A stretch of DNA of 64,000 bases, taken from NCBI RefSeq assembly GCF_041107455.1, contig NZ_JBGBPY010000001.1, positions 1,674,001-1,738,000 on the forward strand. The letters are read 5' to 3'. The DNA comes from Rhodanobacter humi. Lineage in GTDB: Bacteria > Pseudomonadota > Gammaproteobacteria > Xanthomonadales > Rhodanobacteraceae. A program made the position numbers and the translations under genes. Under the pieces are notes generated by a model. It did no database searches and was not told the DNA's origin. It saw only the letters and a program-made list of their open reading frames with translations. The stretch's first letter is position 1. Each line of letters opens with the position of its first letter. Positions 50,600 through 60,557 of this stretch are shown here, piece by piece.

Positions 50600-51744
50600 A
50601 GATCACCAAGCTCACCGTCTACAAGGTGCCGCCGCGCTGGCTGTTCCTGCGCATCGACACCGATGCCGGCATCACGGGCTGGGGCGAGCCGGTGGTGGAA
50701 GGCCGCGCGCACACCGTGGCCGCCGCCGTCGATGAACTGGCCGATTACCTGGTCGGCAAGGACCCGCGCCATATCGAGGATCACTGGAACGTGCTTTACC
50801 GCGGCGGCTTCTACCGTGGCGGCCCGGTGCTGATGAGCGCGATCGCCGGCATCGACCAGGCGCTGTGGGACATCAAGGGCAAGGATCTCGGCCGGCCGGT
50901 GTACGAGCTGCTGGGCGGGCCGGTGCGCGAGCGCATCCGCGTGTACTCGTGGATCGGCGGCGACCGTCCCGCCGACACGGCCAAGGCGGCGCAGGACGCG
51001 GTGGCGCGCGGCTTCACTGCGGTGAAGATGAACGCCACCGAGGAAATGCAATACGTCGACACGCACGCCAAGGTCGAACGCGTACTGGAAAACGTGCAAG
51101 CGATCCGCGACGCGGTGGGCCCGGACATCGGCATCGGCGTGGACTTCCACGGCCGCGTGCACAAGCCGATGGCCAAGGTGCTGATGCGTGAGCTGGCACC
51201 GTTCAAGCTGATGTTCATCGAGGAACCGGTGCTGTCCGAATACCTGGAATGCATTCCGGAACTCGCCGCGATCTCGCCGGCGCCGATCGCGCTGGGCGAA
51301 CGCCTGTACTCGCGCTGGGATTTCAAGCGCGTGCTGCAGACCGGCGGCGTGGACATCATCCAGCCCGACCCCTCGCACGCCGGCGGCATCACCGAGACGC
51401 GCAAGATTGCCGCGATGGCCGAAGCCTACGACGTGGCGCTGGCGCTGCACTGCCCGCTGGGGCCCATCGCGCTGGCCGCGAACCTGCAGCTGGACGCGGT
51501 GTGCCACAACGCCTTCATCCAGGAGCAGAGCCTGGGCATCCACTACAACACCGGCAACGACCTGCTCGACTACATCACCGACCGCAATGTGTTCGCCTAC
51601 GCCGACGGCTACGTGGCGATGCCGAAGGGCCCGGGCCTTGGGATCGAGGTGAACGAGGCCTACGTGGCCGAGCGCGCCAAGGTGGGCCACCAGTGGCACA
51701 ACCCGGTCTGGCGCCACGACGACGGCAGCGTGGCGGAATGGTGA
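50596..51744 (+). CDS. dgoD: D-galactonate dehydratase
   Basis: It dehydrates D-galactonate to KDGal. The 382-residue enolase-superfamily member has [23 protein letters not shown] at the start, a capping domain with [27 protein letters not shown], metal ligands Asp in [12 protein letters not shown], Glu in MFIEEPVL and Glu in [13 protein letters not shown], and His in [17 protein letters not shown]. The close match to E. coli DgoD motifs supports galactonate as substrate. It is the centre of the De Ley-Doudoroff route encoded here. Confidence 0.96.
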   Translation: MKITKLTVYKVPPRWLFLRIDTDAGITGWGEPVVEGRAHTVAAAVDELADYLVGKDPRHIEDHWNVLYRGGFYRGGPVLMSAIAGIDQALWDIKGKDLGRPVYELLGGPVRERIRVYSWIGGDRPADTAKAAQDAVARGFTAVKMNATEEMQYVDTHAKVERVLENVQAIRDAVGPDIGIGVDFHGRVHKPMAKVLMRELAPFKLMFIEEPVLSEYLECIPELAAISPAPIALGERLYSRWDFKRVLQTGGVDIIQPDPSHAGGITETRKIAAMAEAYDVALALHCPLGPIALAANLQLDAVCHNAFIQEQSLGIHYNTGNDLLDYITDRNVFAYADGYVAMPKGPGLGIEVNEAYVAERAKVGHQWHNPVWRHDDGSVAEW

Positions 51745-52517
51745 GCGCGATGGCCGACCGCTACGCCAGCTATCCCAGCCTGCGCGATCGCAGCGTGCTG
51801 ATCAGCGGCGGCGCCACCGGCATCGGCGCCGCCTTCGTCGAGCACTTCGCGCGACAAGGCGCGAAGGTGGCCTTCCTCGACGTGGACGAGGCTGGCGCGC
51901 AAGCGCTGCTGGCGACGCTGAATGATGTGGCACATACGCCGCACTTCCTGCCCTGCGACGTCACCGATCTGGCTGCGCTGCAACGCGCGATCGTCGAAGC
52001 ACGCGAACACCTCGGCCCCATCGCGGTGCTGGTCAACAACGCCGCCAACGACGTGCGCCACGCGCTGGCCGACGTGGACGCCGCCGCATTCGAGCGCAAC
52101 GTGGCGGTGAACCTGCGCCATCAGGTGTTCGCCACCCGCGCGGTGATTCCCGACATGCAACGGCTCGGCGGCGGCGCCATCATCTGCCTCGGCTCCACGG
52201 GCTGGATGAAGAAGAACGCCGGCTATCCGCTGTACGCGATGGCCAAGGCCGCGGTGCACGGCTTCGTCAACGGCATGGCGCGTGAGCTGGGCCAGCAGCA
52301 CATCCGCATCAACGCGCTGGTACCCGGCTGGGTAATCACAGAAAAGCAGCGCGCGCTGTGGCTGGACGCCGAAGGCGAGGCCGAGATCGCGCGCGTGCAA
52401 TGCCTGCCCGGCTACCTGATGGCCGAGGACCTGGCGCGCATGGCGCTGTTCCTCGCCGCCGACGACAGCCGCATGTGCACCGGCCAGGATTTCATCGTCG
52501 ACGGCGGCTGGGTATGA
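51738..52517 (+). CDS. SDR-family sugar dehydrogenase (probable galactose 1-dehydrogenase)
   Basis: This short-chain dehydrogenase probably oxidises D-galactose at C1 to galactonolactone. The roughly 259-residue product has the cofactor loop [19 protein letters not shown] with an Asp after the second strand (FLDVDE, NAD-type), NNAAN, the catalytic Ser in LGSTGWM and [11 protein letters not shown] with Tyr and Lys. SDRs of this type also oxidise L-arabinose, so substrate is inferred from the operon. Possible starts are ATG 51738, GTG 51741 and ATG 51750; the first two overlap the dgoD stop. Confidence 0.88.
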   Translation: MVSAMADRYASYPSLRDRSVLISGGATGIGAAFVEHFARQGAKVAFLDVDEAGAQALLATLNDVAHTPHFLPCDVTDLAALQRAIVEAREHLGPIAVLVNNAANDVRHALADVDAAAFERNVAVNLRHQVFATRAVIPDMQRLGGGAIICLGSTGWMKKNAGYPLYAMAKAAVHGFVNGMARELGQQHIRINALVPGWVITEKQRALWLDAEGEAEIARVQCLPGYLMAEDLARMALFLAADDSRMCTGQDFIVDGGWV

Positions 52518-53428
52518 ACGCGCCATCCGCTCCCATGCAGGTCATCGTGGAAGCGGGCAACGTGCTGGGCGAAGGCATCGTCTGGTGTGAACGTGCGCAG
52601 GCGCTGTACTGGACCGACATCCATGCCGCCACGCTGTGGCGGCACGTGCCCGTCAGCGGCGAAACGAAACAGTGGCGATTGCCCGAGCGACTCGCCTCGT
52701 TTGCGCTCTGCGAAACGGACGGCTGGCTGCTGCTGGCGCTGGCCTCGCGACTGGCGTTCTTCAGGCTCGCCGACGGCGCGCTGCACACATTGTGCGAGGT
52801 GGAACCGGAACTCCCCACGCGCTGCAACGACGGCGCCTGCGACCGCCAGGGCCGCTTCGTGTTCGGCACCCTGCACGAGCCCGTCGACGGTGGCGTGAAG
52901 CAGGCCATAGCCGGCTTCTGGCGCCTGGACGCCGGGCTCCGGCTGGAGAAGCTGCCGCTGGAAGGCGTGGCGATCAGCAACAGTCTCGCCTTCAGCCCCG
53001 ATGGCAGCACGCTGTACTACTGCGATTCGCTGACGCGCACGATCCGCTGTTGCACCTACGGCGACACGCTCGGCCCCTCGCGCCTGTTCGCCGACCTGCG
53101 CGACGCGACGGGCGAACCGGACGGCTCCTGCGTCGACGCCGAGGGCGGGCTGTGGAATGCGCAATGGGGTTCGGGTCGCGTGGTGCGCTATCGCACCGAC
53201 GGTGGCATCGACCGCATCCTGCCGGTGCCGGCCAGCCAGCCCACCCGCCCCGCCTTCGGCGGCGCCGCGCTGGACACGCTCTACGTCACCAGCGCCCGCG
53301 ACGGTCTCGACGCTGCCACACTGGCGCGCGAGCCGCTGGCCGGCGCGCTGTTCGGCACGCGCGTCGGGGTGCGCGGCGTGCCGGAGCCACGCTTTGCCGG
53401 CACGCCGCCTGCGGGCGGTGCGCCATGA
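52514..53428 (+). CDS. SMP-30/gluconolactonase-like sugar lactonase
   Basis: This predicted calcium-dependent lactonase would open galactono-1,4- or 1,5-lactone to galactonate. The 304-residue beta-propeller has GEGIVWCERAQALYWTDIH with the first metal-ligand Glu, LPTRCNDGACDRQGRFVFGT, SNSLAFSPDGSTLYYCDS and EPDGSCVDAEGGLWNAQWG, all SMP-30 motifs. No signal peptide. The start overlaps the dehydrogenase stop as ATGA, placing it right after the enzyme whose product it would use. Confidence 0.92.
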   Translation: MNAPSAPMQVIVEAGNVLGEGIVWCERAQALYWTDIHAATLWRHVPVSGETKQWRLPERLASFALCETDGWLLLALASRLAFFRLADGALHTLCEVEPELPTRCNDGACDRQGRFVFGTLHEPVDGGVKQAIAGFWRLDAGLRLEKLPLEGVAISNSLAFSPDGSTLYYCDSLTRTIRCCTYGDTLGPSRLFADLRDATGEPDGSCVDAEGGLWNAQWGSGRVVRYRTDGGIDRILPVPASQPTRPAFGGAALDTLYVTSARDGLDAATLAREPLAGALFGTRVGVRGVPEPRFAGTPPAGGAP

Positions 53429-53466
53429 ACACGGTCGATGCCCATGGAGGGTCTGGAGAAAACGTA

Positions 53467-53523
53467 TCGCGGCTGTAGCCGCTCCGACGGTCCGATACGG
53501 TGTAGGAGCGGCTTCAGCCGCGA
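53467..53523. repeat. Inverted pair of REP-like elements, second copy
   Basis: The left unit (53467-53487) is the inverse of GTAGGAGCGGCTTCAGCC at 53502-53523, with one A/T change in the loop. It is the same family as 31858-31917. It separates the lactonase stop from the transporter gene, where it may modulate read-through from the dgo operon. Confidence 0.8.
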
Positions 53524-53575
53524 CGGTTGTCCATCCAGCAACACCGCACGCACGCCATTCCACGGGGAGAGACTC

Positions 53576-54967
53576 ATGAGCGCCACCACCGCACCACCCG
53601 CCGCCACGCACGGCAAGGCCACCGCCGTGTTCACCTGCATCCTGGCCGCGCTGGCCGGCCTGATGTTCGGCCTCGACATCGGCGTGATCTCCGGCGCGCA
53701 GCAATTCCTGCAGAAGGATTTCGGCATCGGCGACGACATGCTCGGATGGATCGTCAGCATCATGATGCTGGGCGCCGCACTGGGCGCGCTGGTGGCGGGC
53801 TGGCTGTCCAGCCAGCTGGGCCGCAAACGCACGCTGATCCTCGGTGCCGTGCTGTTCGTGGGCGGCTCGGTGCTGTGCGGCCTGGCCTGGACACCGCACG
53901 TGCTGATCGTCGGCCGCCTCGTGCTCGGCCTGGCGATCGGCCTCGCCAGCTTCACCGCACCGCTGTACCTGGCCGAGATCGCTCCGGAATCGATCCGCGG
54001 CGCGATGATCTCGCTGTACCAGCTGATGATCACCATCGGCATCCTGGTCGCCTTCCTCTCCGACACCGCCTTCAGCTACTCGGGCAACTGGCGCTGGATG
54101 CTGGGCGTGATCGCGATCCCCGGCGCGCTGTTCCTGCTCGGCGTGGCCTTCCTGCCGGAAAGCCCGCGCTGGCTGATGATGAAGGGTCGCCAGCCGGAGG
54201 CCGAGCAAGTGCTGCGCAAGCTGCTCGGCAGCAGCGGCGCCATCGCCAAGGAAATCGGCGAGATCAGCGAACAGCTGAAGACGCCGCAACGCGGCTGGCA
54301 TCTCTTCCAGCAGAACCGCAACTTCCGCCGCTCGGTGGGCTTGGGTGTGCTGCTGCAGATCATGCAGCAGCTCACCGGCATGAACGTGGTGATGTACTAC
54401 GCGCCGCGCATCTTCCAGGACATGGGCTACAACACCGAATCGCAGATGTGGTTCACCGCGATAGTGGGCCTGGTCAACGTGCTGGCCACCTTCATCGCGA
54501 TCGGCCTGGTCGACAAACTGGGCCGCAAGCCGATCCTGTACATCGGCTTCGTGGTGATGGCGATCGGCCTCGGCGTGGTCGGCACGATGATGCACCTGGG
54601 CATCCACAGCCACGGCGAACAGACCTTCACCGTGGTCATGCTGCTGGTCTTCATCGTCGGCTTCGCGATGTCGGCCGGCCCGCTGATCTGGACGCTGTGC
54701 TCGGAGATCCAGCCGCTCAAGGGCCGCGACTTCGGCATCGGCTGCTCCACCTTCACCAACTGGGTGGCGAACTGGCTGGTGGGCCTTTCGTTCCTGCCAC
54801 TGCTCAACGGCATCGGCCAGGCCGAGACGTTCTGGCTGTACGCCGCGTTCAACGTGGTGTTCATCGCGTTCACGATCTGGCTGGTGCCGGAAACCAAGGG
54901 CGTCACGCTGGAACAGATCGAGCGCAAGCTGATGGCGGGCCAGCCGCTGCGGCGGATCGGGCAGTGA
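53576..54967 (+). CDS. MFS sugar/proton symporter (sugar porter family)
   Basis: An inner-membrane carrier of 463 residues and about 12 helices, close in motif content to GalP/AraE. It has LAGLMFGLDIGVISGAQQF, GRKRTLILG, the RLVLGLAIGLAS segment followed by PLYLAEIAPESIRGAM, PESPRWLMMKGR, QQLTGMNVVMYYAPRIFQ, a second GRKPILYIGF and VPETKGVTLEQIERKL. It likely imports galactose or arabinose from the periplasm. The ATG has GGGGAGA five nt upstream. It follows the lactonase gene after a REP pair and may be read from the same operon. Confidence 0.94.
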   Translation: MSATTAPPAATHGKATAVFTCILAALAGLMFGLDIGVISGAQQFLQKDFGIGDDMLGWIVSIMMLGAALGALVAGWLSSQLGRKRTLILGAVLFVGGSVLCGLAWTPHVLIVGRLVLGLAIGLASFTAPLYLAEIAPESIRGAMISLYQLMITIGILVAFLSDTAFSYSGNWRWMLGVIAIPGALFLLGVAFLPESPRWLMMKGRQPEAEQVLRKLLGSSGAIAKEIGEISEQLKTPQRGWHLFQQNRNFRRSVGLGVLLQIMQQLTGMNVVMYYAPRIFQDMGYNTESQMWFTAIVGLVNVLATFIAIGLVDKLGRKPILYIGFVVMAIGLGVVGTMMHLGIHSHGEQTFTVVMLLVFIVGFAMSAGPLIWTLCSEIQPLKGRDFGIGCSTFTNWVANWLVGLSFLPLLNGIGQAETFWLYAAFNVVFIAFTIWLVPETKGVTLEQIERKLMAGQPLRRIGQ

Positions 54968-55380
54968 ATTGCCCGGTGCCGGGCTCGCGCGCTTGTTGCG
55001 ACGGCACGCCAGCGTGGGGTCGCGGGCTGCGCGCCCAATGCCGATCCTCTCGATGCACTCGGTGATGGCGGCACTGCCGGACGACCGCTTCGGCACCCCG
55101 CGGGAAGACGGCAACGACAACCCGGACTGCGTCCGCTTCGACCTCGCCTGGCTGGGCGACTGCTGATTCGACGACATCCCGCCGGCCCAGGCAGACGAGG
55201 CCGGCAGCGCCGCGCGGGATTGTGTATGTCGTCGCAACTGCGCCAGTTCATGCCGCGAGTGGTGCACTCCGGAACCACGTCCGCCCTTTGCAGCATTCCC
55301 GCTGCCGATCCATTCGATGCAATCGCGCGCCATGCCCGCGCATCGTGACGCGGCCGCGATACGCGCCGTTGCGTTGCGAC
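54968..55380. other. Gene-poor stretch after the transporter
   Basis: Together with 55410-55731 this makes a 764-nt gap before the beta-galactosidase. A 65-codon ORF (54969-55166, containing LPDDRFGTPREDG) has no Shine-Dalgarno and no family I recognise; it may be a gene remnant. A long minus-strand ORF across this region is the shadow of the neighbouring genes. No clear terminator hairpin was found after the transporter. Confidence 0.3.
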
Positions 55381-55415
55381 TTGACATGTCGTCGCTCAAG
55401 TTTTACATCATAAAA
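55381..55415 (+). promoter_or_regulatory. Candidate promoter of the GH35-GH51 operon
   Basis: TTGACA (55381-55386) is a consensus -35; TACATC (55404-55409) lies 17 nt on. Overlapping it, TTTTA-CATCA-TAAAA (55401-55415) is a small inverted repeat in a strikingly AT-rich patch. The GH35 ATG is 317 nt downstream, so either the leader is long or a nearer promoter was missed. Nothing else is identified in 55416-55731. Confidence 0.4.
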
Positions 55416-55731
55416 TAATATTTAATGGCGAGCAGACGGCCCATGGAAACCACCCGCCGCAACGGGACAGCCGGAGGACCGATTTGCTTCGCTGCCGGTG
55501 CCTGCCTGGCGTTCGGCGGCATGGTGGACTTGGACCGCAGGTTCGACGAGCGGCTGCACACGCACCGTTTCGGCATGCAGCGTCGGCGCCCATCGCTTGT
55601 GCATGTGTTGACGCGCACACGCATCCATCGGCGCACGCCAGGGGGGATGCAGCCTGCAGGAAGCCGGGCCCCAGGGGCAAGGACGACGGCGCACGCCAGG
55701 CTTTTTTGATCACGATATGGGGAGAATCGCA

Positions 55732-58584
55732 ATGAATCATCGTCCATGGGCCAAGCTCCTGCTGGCCGCTAGCGGCCTCACGTTCGCAGCCGCCATGCCC
55801 ACCGACGTGCGCGCCGAAACCACGGCATCCACCCCGGCGGATCACCGCATCAGCTTCGACCAGTACAGCTTCCTCATCGACGGCAAGCGCACCTATATCT
55901 GGTCGGGTGAAGTCCACCCCTATCGCCTGCCCAGCCCCGATCTATGGCCGGACGTCTTCCAGAAGATGAAGGCGGCCGGGTTCAACACCGCATCGATCTA
56001 TTTCTCCTGGGGCTATCACTCGCCGCGCGACGGCCAGTACGACTTCAGCGGCATCCGCAACGTCGACAAGCTGCTCGACGACGCGCGTGATGCCGGCATC
56101 TACGTGATCGCCCGCCCGGGCCCCTACATCAACGCCGAGGTCGACAGCGGCGGGTTCCCGTTGTGGATGACCGAAAAGCCAGTCAAGAACCGCAGCCCCG
56201 ATCCCGCCTACCTCAAGCTGGCCGACCAGTGGATGACGCAGATCGACCGCGTCCTCGCCCGCCACCAGCTCACCAACGGGCGCGGCACGGTGATCGCCTA
56301 CCAAGTCGAGAACGAGTACTACAACGGCTCGCCTGCAGGCCGCGACTACATGCAGCACCTCGAGGACAAGGCGCGCGCCGACGGCATCACCGTCCCGCTG
56401 GTTGGCAACCACGACGCGACCTTCGTCAGCGGCAAGGGCGCGGTGCAGGTCAGTGGTTCGGATTATTACCCGCAAGGCTTCGACTGCTCGCATCCGACGC
56501 AATGGAAGCCCGCCCCGGACTTGGCCGCAAATCACTTCGCCGGCGAACCGCTGTTCACCGCCGAATTCCAAGGTGGCGCATTCGATCCCTGGGGCGGCCC
56601 CGGCTACCCCAAGTGCGCGCAGCTGATCAACGACCGCTTCGCCAACGTGTTCTACAAGGAGAACATCGCGGCGGGGGCGACGGCGCAGAACTTCTACATG
56701 CTGTTCGGCGGCACCTCGTGGGGCTGGCAGGCGATCCCGCAGAACTACACCTCCTACGATTACGGCGCCGCGATCACCGAAGCCCGCCAGTTCGACCCCA
56801 AGTACTACGAGGACAAGCGGATCGGCTATTTCCTCCACGCGGTCGCGCCGATCACCAAGACCGATGCGCTGGCGCCCGACCGACTCGACAACCCGGTTCT
56901 CGTCGACCGCGCGCGGATCAATCCGGATACGGGCACGCAATTCCATCTCGTCCGCCACGGCGATACCACCGCGTCGACCGTCGAAACCACGCATCTCTCG
57001 CTGGCGCTGAAGGAAGGCAAGTTCGACATCCCGCAGCAGCCCGGCACCGCCATCGCCATCGACGGGCGCGACAGCAAGTTGCTGCTGGCCGACTACATGC
57101 TTGGCACAACGCGCATGGACTATTCGACCTCCGAGCTGATGACGAACGCTGCGATAGGCGGCCGCGACATCGCCGTGCTTTACGGTCGCCACGGCAGCGA
57201 CGGCGAAACCCTGCTCGACTACGCCGCCAAGCCGAAGGTGACGGTGCTGTCCGGCAACGTGACGCAGCATTGGGGCAAGGACGGCCTGCGGCTGGACTAC
57301 CGGCATGACGGCCTGGCGCGCGTGCTGGTCGACGGCGGCCAGCGGCCGCTGCTGCTGCTGATCGGCGACGACCAGGCCACGCAACGCGTCTGGCGACAGG
57401 ACACACCGCAGGGTGCCGTGTTGCTGCTCGGCTCGCACCTGCTGCGCAGCGCGCACTACACCGACGGCACGCTGGCATTGACCGGCGATGGCGACAGCGA
57501 TGCCAACGCGGAATTGTTCGCCGGCGACGCGACCAAGGTGACCTGGAACGGCCAGCCGCTCGCCGCCGCACACACTGCTTCGGGCAGCTTGGCCGTGAGC
57601 CTGCCGGTACCGCAACCGGTCACGCTACCGCAGCTCGATCACTGGACGCAGCGCGCCGGCGCACCGGAGATCGCCCGTGGCTTCAACGACTCTCAATGGC
57701 GCGTCGCCAACCGCACCACCACCAGCAGCGTCACCAAGCCCGGCACGCTGCCGGTACTGTTCGCCGACGATTACGGTTTCCATACTGGCAACACCTGGTA
57801 TCGCGGCCACTTCACCGTCGATGCCACTCACACCGCCCCCACGGGCCTCAAGCTCGCGGTGAAGAGTGGCGGCGTCGCGGGCGCCTTCTCGGTGTGGTTC
57901 AACGGGCACTTCCTCGGCAGCGTGACACGCAACGAGCTCGGCGCGTTCGGCTTCCCCTCCGCGATGCTGGTGCCGGGCGACAACGTCGTCTCGGTCCTGA
58001 CCGTCGACATGGGCCACGAGGAGGACTACAACTCCACCGGCGAGAACCGCACCGCGCGCGGCATCGTCTCGGCCGAGCCGCTCGGCGCCGACGCCAAGGC
58101 GATCACCTGGCGCCTGCAGGGCGCGCTCGTCGACGAGAGCCCGCAACGCGGCCCGTACAACTTCGGTGGTCTGTATGGCGAGCGTCAGGGCTGGCCGCTC
58201 AAGCCCGGCCCTGCCGCGGACTGGCAGTCCGCGACCCTGCCGTCGGACTCCGCCCAGCCCGGCGTGACGTGGTACCGCACGAACATCCAGCTCAGCCTGC
58301 CCAAGGGCCAGGACACGTCGCTGGGACTGGAGATCACGGATCCGCCGGGTCGGCATTACCGCGCGACGATCTTCGTCAACGGCTGGCAGATGGGCAACTA
58401 CGTGGCCGAGCTCGGCCCGCAGCATCGCTTCCCGATTCCCAACGGCGTGATCGACCCGCACGGCAACAACGACATCACCATCGCCGTCTGGAAGACCGAC
58501 GCCACACCCGGTGGCCTCGGCACCGTCTCGCTCATCAATTTCGGTTCGTACACGTCGCCGGTCGATGTCGGGGCGATCCGGTAA
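55732..58584 (+). CDS. Secreted GH35 beta-galactosidase
   Basis: It removes terminal beta-galactose from galactans or galacto-oligosaccharides. The 950-residue protein begins with a signal peptide (LLLAASGLTFAAAMPTDVRA). The catalytic barrel has IWSGEVHPYRLPSPDLW, FSWGYHSPRDGQYDF, YVIARPGPYINAEVDSGGFPLWM, acid/base E195 in AYQVENEYYNG and nucleophile E278 in FTAEFQGGAFDPWGG. C-terminal jelly-roll domains complete the large GH35 architecture. GGGGAGA precedes the ATG. The GH51 gene follows after 9 nt. Confidence 0.95.
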   Translation: MNHRPWAKLLLAASGLTFAAAMPTDVRAETTASTPADHRISFDQYSFLIDGKRTYIWSGEVHPYRLPSPDLWPDVFQKMKAAGFNTASIYFSWGYHSPRDGQYDFSGIRNVDKLLDDARDAGIYVIARPGPYINAEVDSGGFPLWMTEKPVKNRSPDPAYLKLADQWMTQIDRVLARHQLTNGRGTVIAYQVENEYYNGSPAGRDYMQHLEDKARADGITVPLVGNHDATFVSGKGAVQVSGSDYYPQGFDCSHPTQWKPAPDLAANHFAGEPLFTAEFQGGAFDPWGGPGYPKCAQLINDRFANVFYKENIAAGATAQNFYMLFGGTSWGWQAIPQNYTSYDYGAAITEARQFDPKYYEDKRIGYFLHAVAPITKTDALAPDRLDNPVLVDRARINPDTGTQFHLVRHGDTTASTVETTHLSLALKEGKFDIPQQPGTAIAIDGRDSKLLLADYMLGTTRMDYSTSELMTNAAIGGRDIAVLYGRHGSDGETLLDYAAKPKVTVLSGNVTQHWGKDGLRLDYRHDGLARVLVDGGQRPLLLLIGDDQATQRVWRQDTPQGAVLLLGSHLLRSAHYTDGTLALTGDGDSDANAELFAGDATKVTWNGQPLAAAHTASGSLAVSLPVPQPVTLPQLDHWTQRAGAPEIARGFNDSQWRVANRTTTSSVTKPGTLPVLFADDYGFHTGNTWYRGHFTVDATHTAPTGLKLAVKSGGVAGAFSVWFNGHFLGSVTRNELGAFGFPSAMLVPGDNVVSVLTVDMGHEEDYNSTGENRTARGIVSAEPLGADAKAITWRLQGALVDESPQRGPYNFGGLYGERQGWPLKPGPAADWQSATLPSDSAQPGVTWYRTNIQLSLPKGQDTSLGLEITDPPGRHYRATIFVNGWQMGNYVAELGPQHRFPIPNGVIDPHGNNDITIAVWKTDATPGGLGTVSLINFGSYTSPVDVGAIR

Positions 58585-58593
58585 AGGGATGAC

Positions 58594-60180
58594 ATGTCTC
58601 GACCGCAGTCTCTGAAGGCGAACAACAGCACGCAACGAGCGCTTCTAGCCGCGCTCGCGACCGTCGCCCTGTGCGGGTCGGCGGTCGCGCAGCGCGCGCC
58701 GGCCAATGTCAGGCTGACCATCGACCTGAACCACCCCGGCCCGGTGATCGCGCCGGCAGTCGAAGGCCAGTTCGCCGAGAACCTCGGCCGCGGCATCTAC
58801 GACGGCATCTGGGTCGGGCATCATTCGTCGATCCCCAACCGCAACGGCTATCGCACCGACGTGATGGATGCGCTGAAGGCGCTGCACGTGCCCGTGATCC
58901 GCTGGCCCGGCGGCTGCTTCGCCGACACTTACGACTGGCGCGACGGCGTCGGTCCGGACGCCGGGCGGCCCAGGGGAATCAACACCAACTGGGGCGGCGT
59001 CACCGACGACAACAGCTTCGGCACCAACGAGTTCATGGACTACTCCGTGGCGTTGGGCGCGGACGCCTATGTCTCGCTCAACCTGGGCTCGCTACCGGCT
59101 TACGATGCACGGCAGTGGGTGCAGTACATGACCGCCGGCGGCGATTCCGCACTCGCGCAGGAGCGGCGCACCAACGGTCGCGACAAGCCATGGACCAACC
59201 TGAAGTATGTCGGCTACGGCAACGAACTTTGGGGCTGCGGCGGCAACATGACCGCCGACTACGCCGCCAGCCTGTTCAAACGCTACGCCACGTTCGTGAA
59301 CCCGGCGCCGGGCGCGCCCGACTTCGTCAAGATCGCCTCGGGCCCCAACGAAGCCGACTACGCCTGGACCGACACGATGATGCGCGGCGCGGCCAGGCAG
59401 ATGGGTGCCATCAGCCTGCACTACTACACCATCCCGGGCCCCTCCTGGGAGCACAAGGGATCCGCGACCGGCTTCAGCAAGGACGAATGGGCGACGACGC
59501 TGAGCAAGGCGCGCTACATCGACACACTGATCGCCAAGCATTCGGCGATCATGGACAAGTACGACCCGGGCAAGAAAGTCGCGCTCGACGTCGACGAGTG
59601 GGGCACCTGGTACGACCAGGCGCCCGGCAGCCATCCCGGCTTCCTCTACCAGCAGAACACGTTGCGCGACGCCGAGGTGGCGGCGCTGACGCTGGACGTC
59701 TTCTTCCGCCATACCGACCGGGTGAAGCTCGCGACGATCGCGCAGATGGTCAACGTGCTGCAGGCCATGGTGCTCACCGATGGCGACAGGATGCTGTTGA
59801 CGCCCACCTACCACGTCTTCCACATGTACGTGCCGTTCCAGGGCGCCACGCCCTACCCGGCGACGGTCAGCGGGCCCGATTACGTGGAAGGCAAGCACCG
59901 GCTGCCGATGGTCGATGCATCGGTCGCGCGCGGCACCGACGGCAGACTCTATCTCGCGCTGGTCAACCTCGATCCAGATCGCGGCGCGCATGTCGAGACC
60001 GGGCTGAACGGCACCGCCAGCGGTCAGATCCTGAGCGGACCGAAGATGGACAGCCACAACACGTTCGCGGCGCCGGACACGATTCATCCGGTCGCCTATG
60101 CCGGCCAGGCAGAGCACGGCAGCCTAGCTTTTGAATTGCCGGCCAAGTCGATCGCGGTCGTCGCCGTGGATGAGCCATAG
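58594..60180 (+). CDS. Secreted GH51-type alpha-L-arabinofuranosidase
   Basis: It trims alpha-L-arabinofuranose side chains from arabinogalactan or arabinan. The 528-residue product has a signal peptide (ALLAALATVALCGSAVAQ), the segment VEGQFAENLGRGIYDGIWVG, PVIRWPGGCFADTYDWRDGVGP, acid/base E211 in GYGNELWGCGG, HYYTIPGP and nucleophile E335 in LDVDEWGTWY. The C-terminal beta domain includes LTPTYHVFHMY. It shares an operon with GH35, supporting a galactose-plus-arabinose polymer as target. Confidence 0.94.
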   Translation: MSRPQSLKANNSTQRALLAALATVALCGSAVAQRAPANVRLTIDLNHPGPVIAPAVEGQFAENLGRGIYDGIWVGHHSSIPNRNGYRTDVMDALKALHVPVIRWPGGCFADTYDWRDGVGPDAGRPRGINTNWGGVTDDNSFGTNEFMDYSVALGADAYVSLNLGSLPAYDARQWVQYMTAGGDSALAQERRTNGRDKPWTNLKYVGYGNELWGCGGNMTADYAASLFKRYATFVNPAPGAPDFVKIASGPNEADYAWTDTMMRGAARQMGAISLHYYTIPGPSWEHKGSATGFSKDEWATTLSKARYIDTLIAKHSAIMDKYDPGKKVALDVDEWGTWYDQAPGSHPGFLYQQNTLRDAEVAALTLDVFFRHTDRVKLATIAQMVNVLQAMVLTDGDRMLLTPTYHVFHMYVPFQGATPYPATVSGPDYVEGKHRLPMVDASVARGTDGRLYLALVNLDPDRGAHVETGLNGTASGQILSGPKMDSHNTFAAPDTIHPVAYAGQAEHGSLAFELPAKSIAVVAVDEP

Positions 60181-60527
60181 CCATTGCAACGAGGTGTGCC
60201 CGGCTCGACGCCGGCACCTCGATGGGATGGCGCTGCAGCTCGCCACAGGCACGGTAATGCCGGGCACGCGCGGCGCGCCGTGATCCTTCGAGACCTGACC
60301 GTTCGGTGTCATGCCGCCCTCGTCACCACGGCTTCGCGCATGTCGTCACGGCATGCGCCTCGTCTCCCCATGGACCAGCAATTCGCAGGCTAGAAGTGCC
60401 GCCGACGAACCTGTTCAGCCGACCCGCATGCAAGCCGGCCCCGCCACCGGCGGCGCACCTCCCGATCGCGGACCGGGACGCGCTTCCTCATTCATTCGAT
60501 GCCCTGAGGAAATCGCACAGGGCGTTC
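60181..60527. other. Intergenic stretch after GH51
   Basis: This is the first part of a 612-nt gap. An imperfect hairpin (60191-60220, GAGGTG with CACCTC and GGC with GCC) just past the GH51 stop may terminate the GH35-GH51 transcript, though it has no T-tract. No convincing ORF or RNA was recognised in the remainder, including 60571-60792. Confidence 0.35.
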
Positions 60528-60556
60528 TTGACATACCCTCAAAAGAGGTATAAACG
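60528..60556 (+). promoter_or_regulatory. Candidate promoter of the second TonB receptor
   Basis: Consensus TTGACA (60528-60533) is followed by TATAAA (60549-60554, 15-nt spacer) or TAAACG (60551-60556, 17-nt spacer). The spacer contains an imperfect inverted repeat (TACCCTC-AAAA-GAGGTA). The ATG is about 237 nt downstream, giving a long leader. Confidence 0.5.
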
Positions 60557-60557
60557 T

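Noticed and set aside
54969-55166. 65-codon plus-strand ORF after the sugar porter
   Set aside because: No Shine-Dalgarno, no family recognised and it abuts the porter stop; at most a gene remnant, so not listed as a gene.
52412-55399. Minus-strand open frame of 995 codons opposite the SDR, lactonase and sugar porter
   Set aside because: His/Gln/Arg/Ala-rich translation without motifs, typical of the antisense frame of GC-rich genes; the plus-strand genes are clear family members.
55425-55709. 94-codon ORF upstream of the beta-galactosidase
   Set aside because: Arg/Gly/Thr-rich with no motif; overlapping open frames exist on both strands, as expected by chance in GC-rich DNA.
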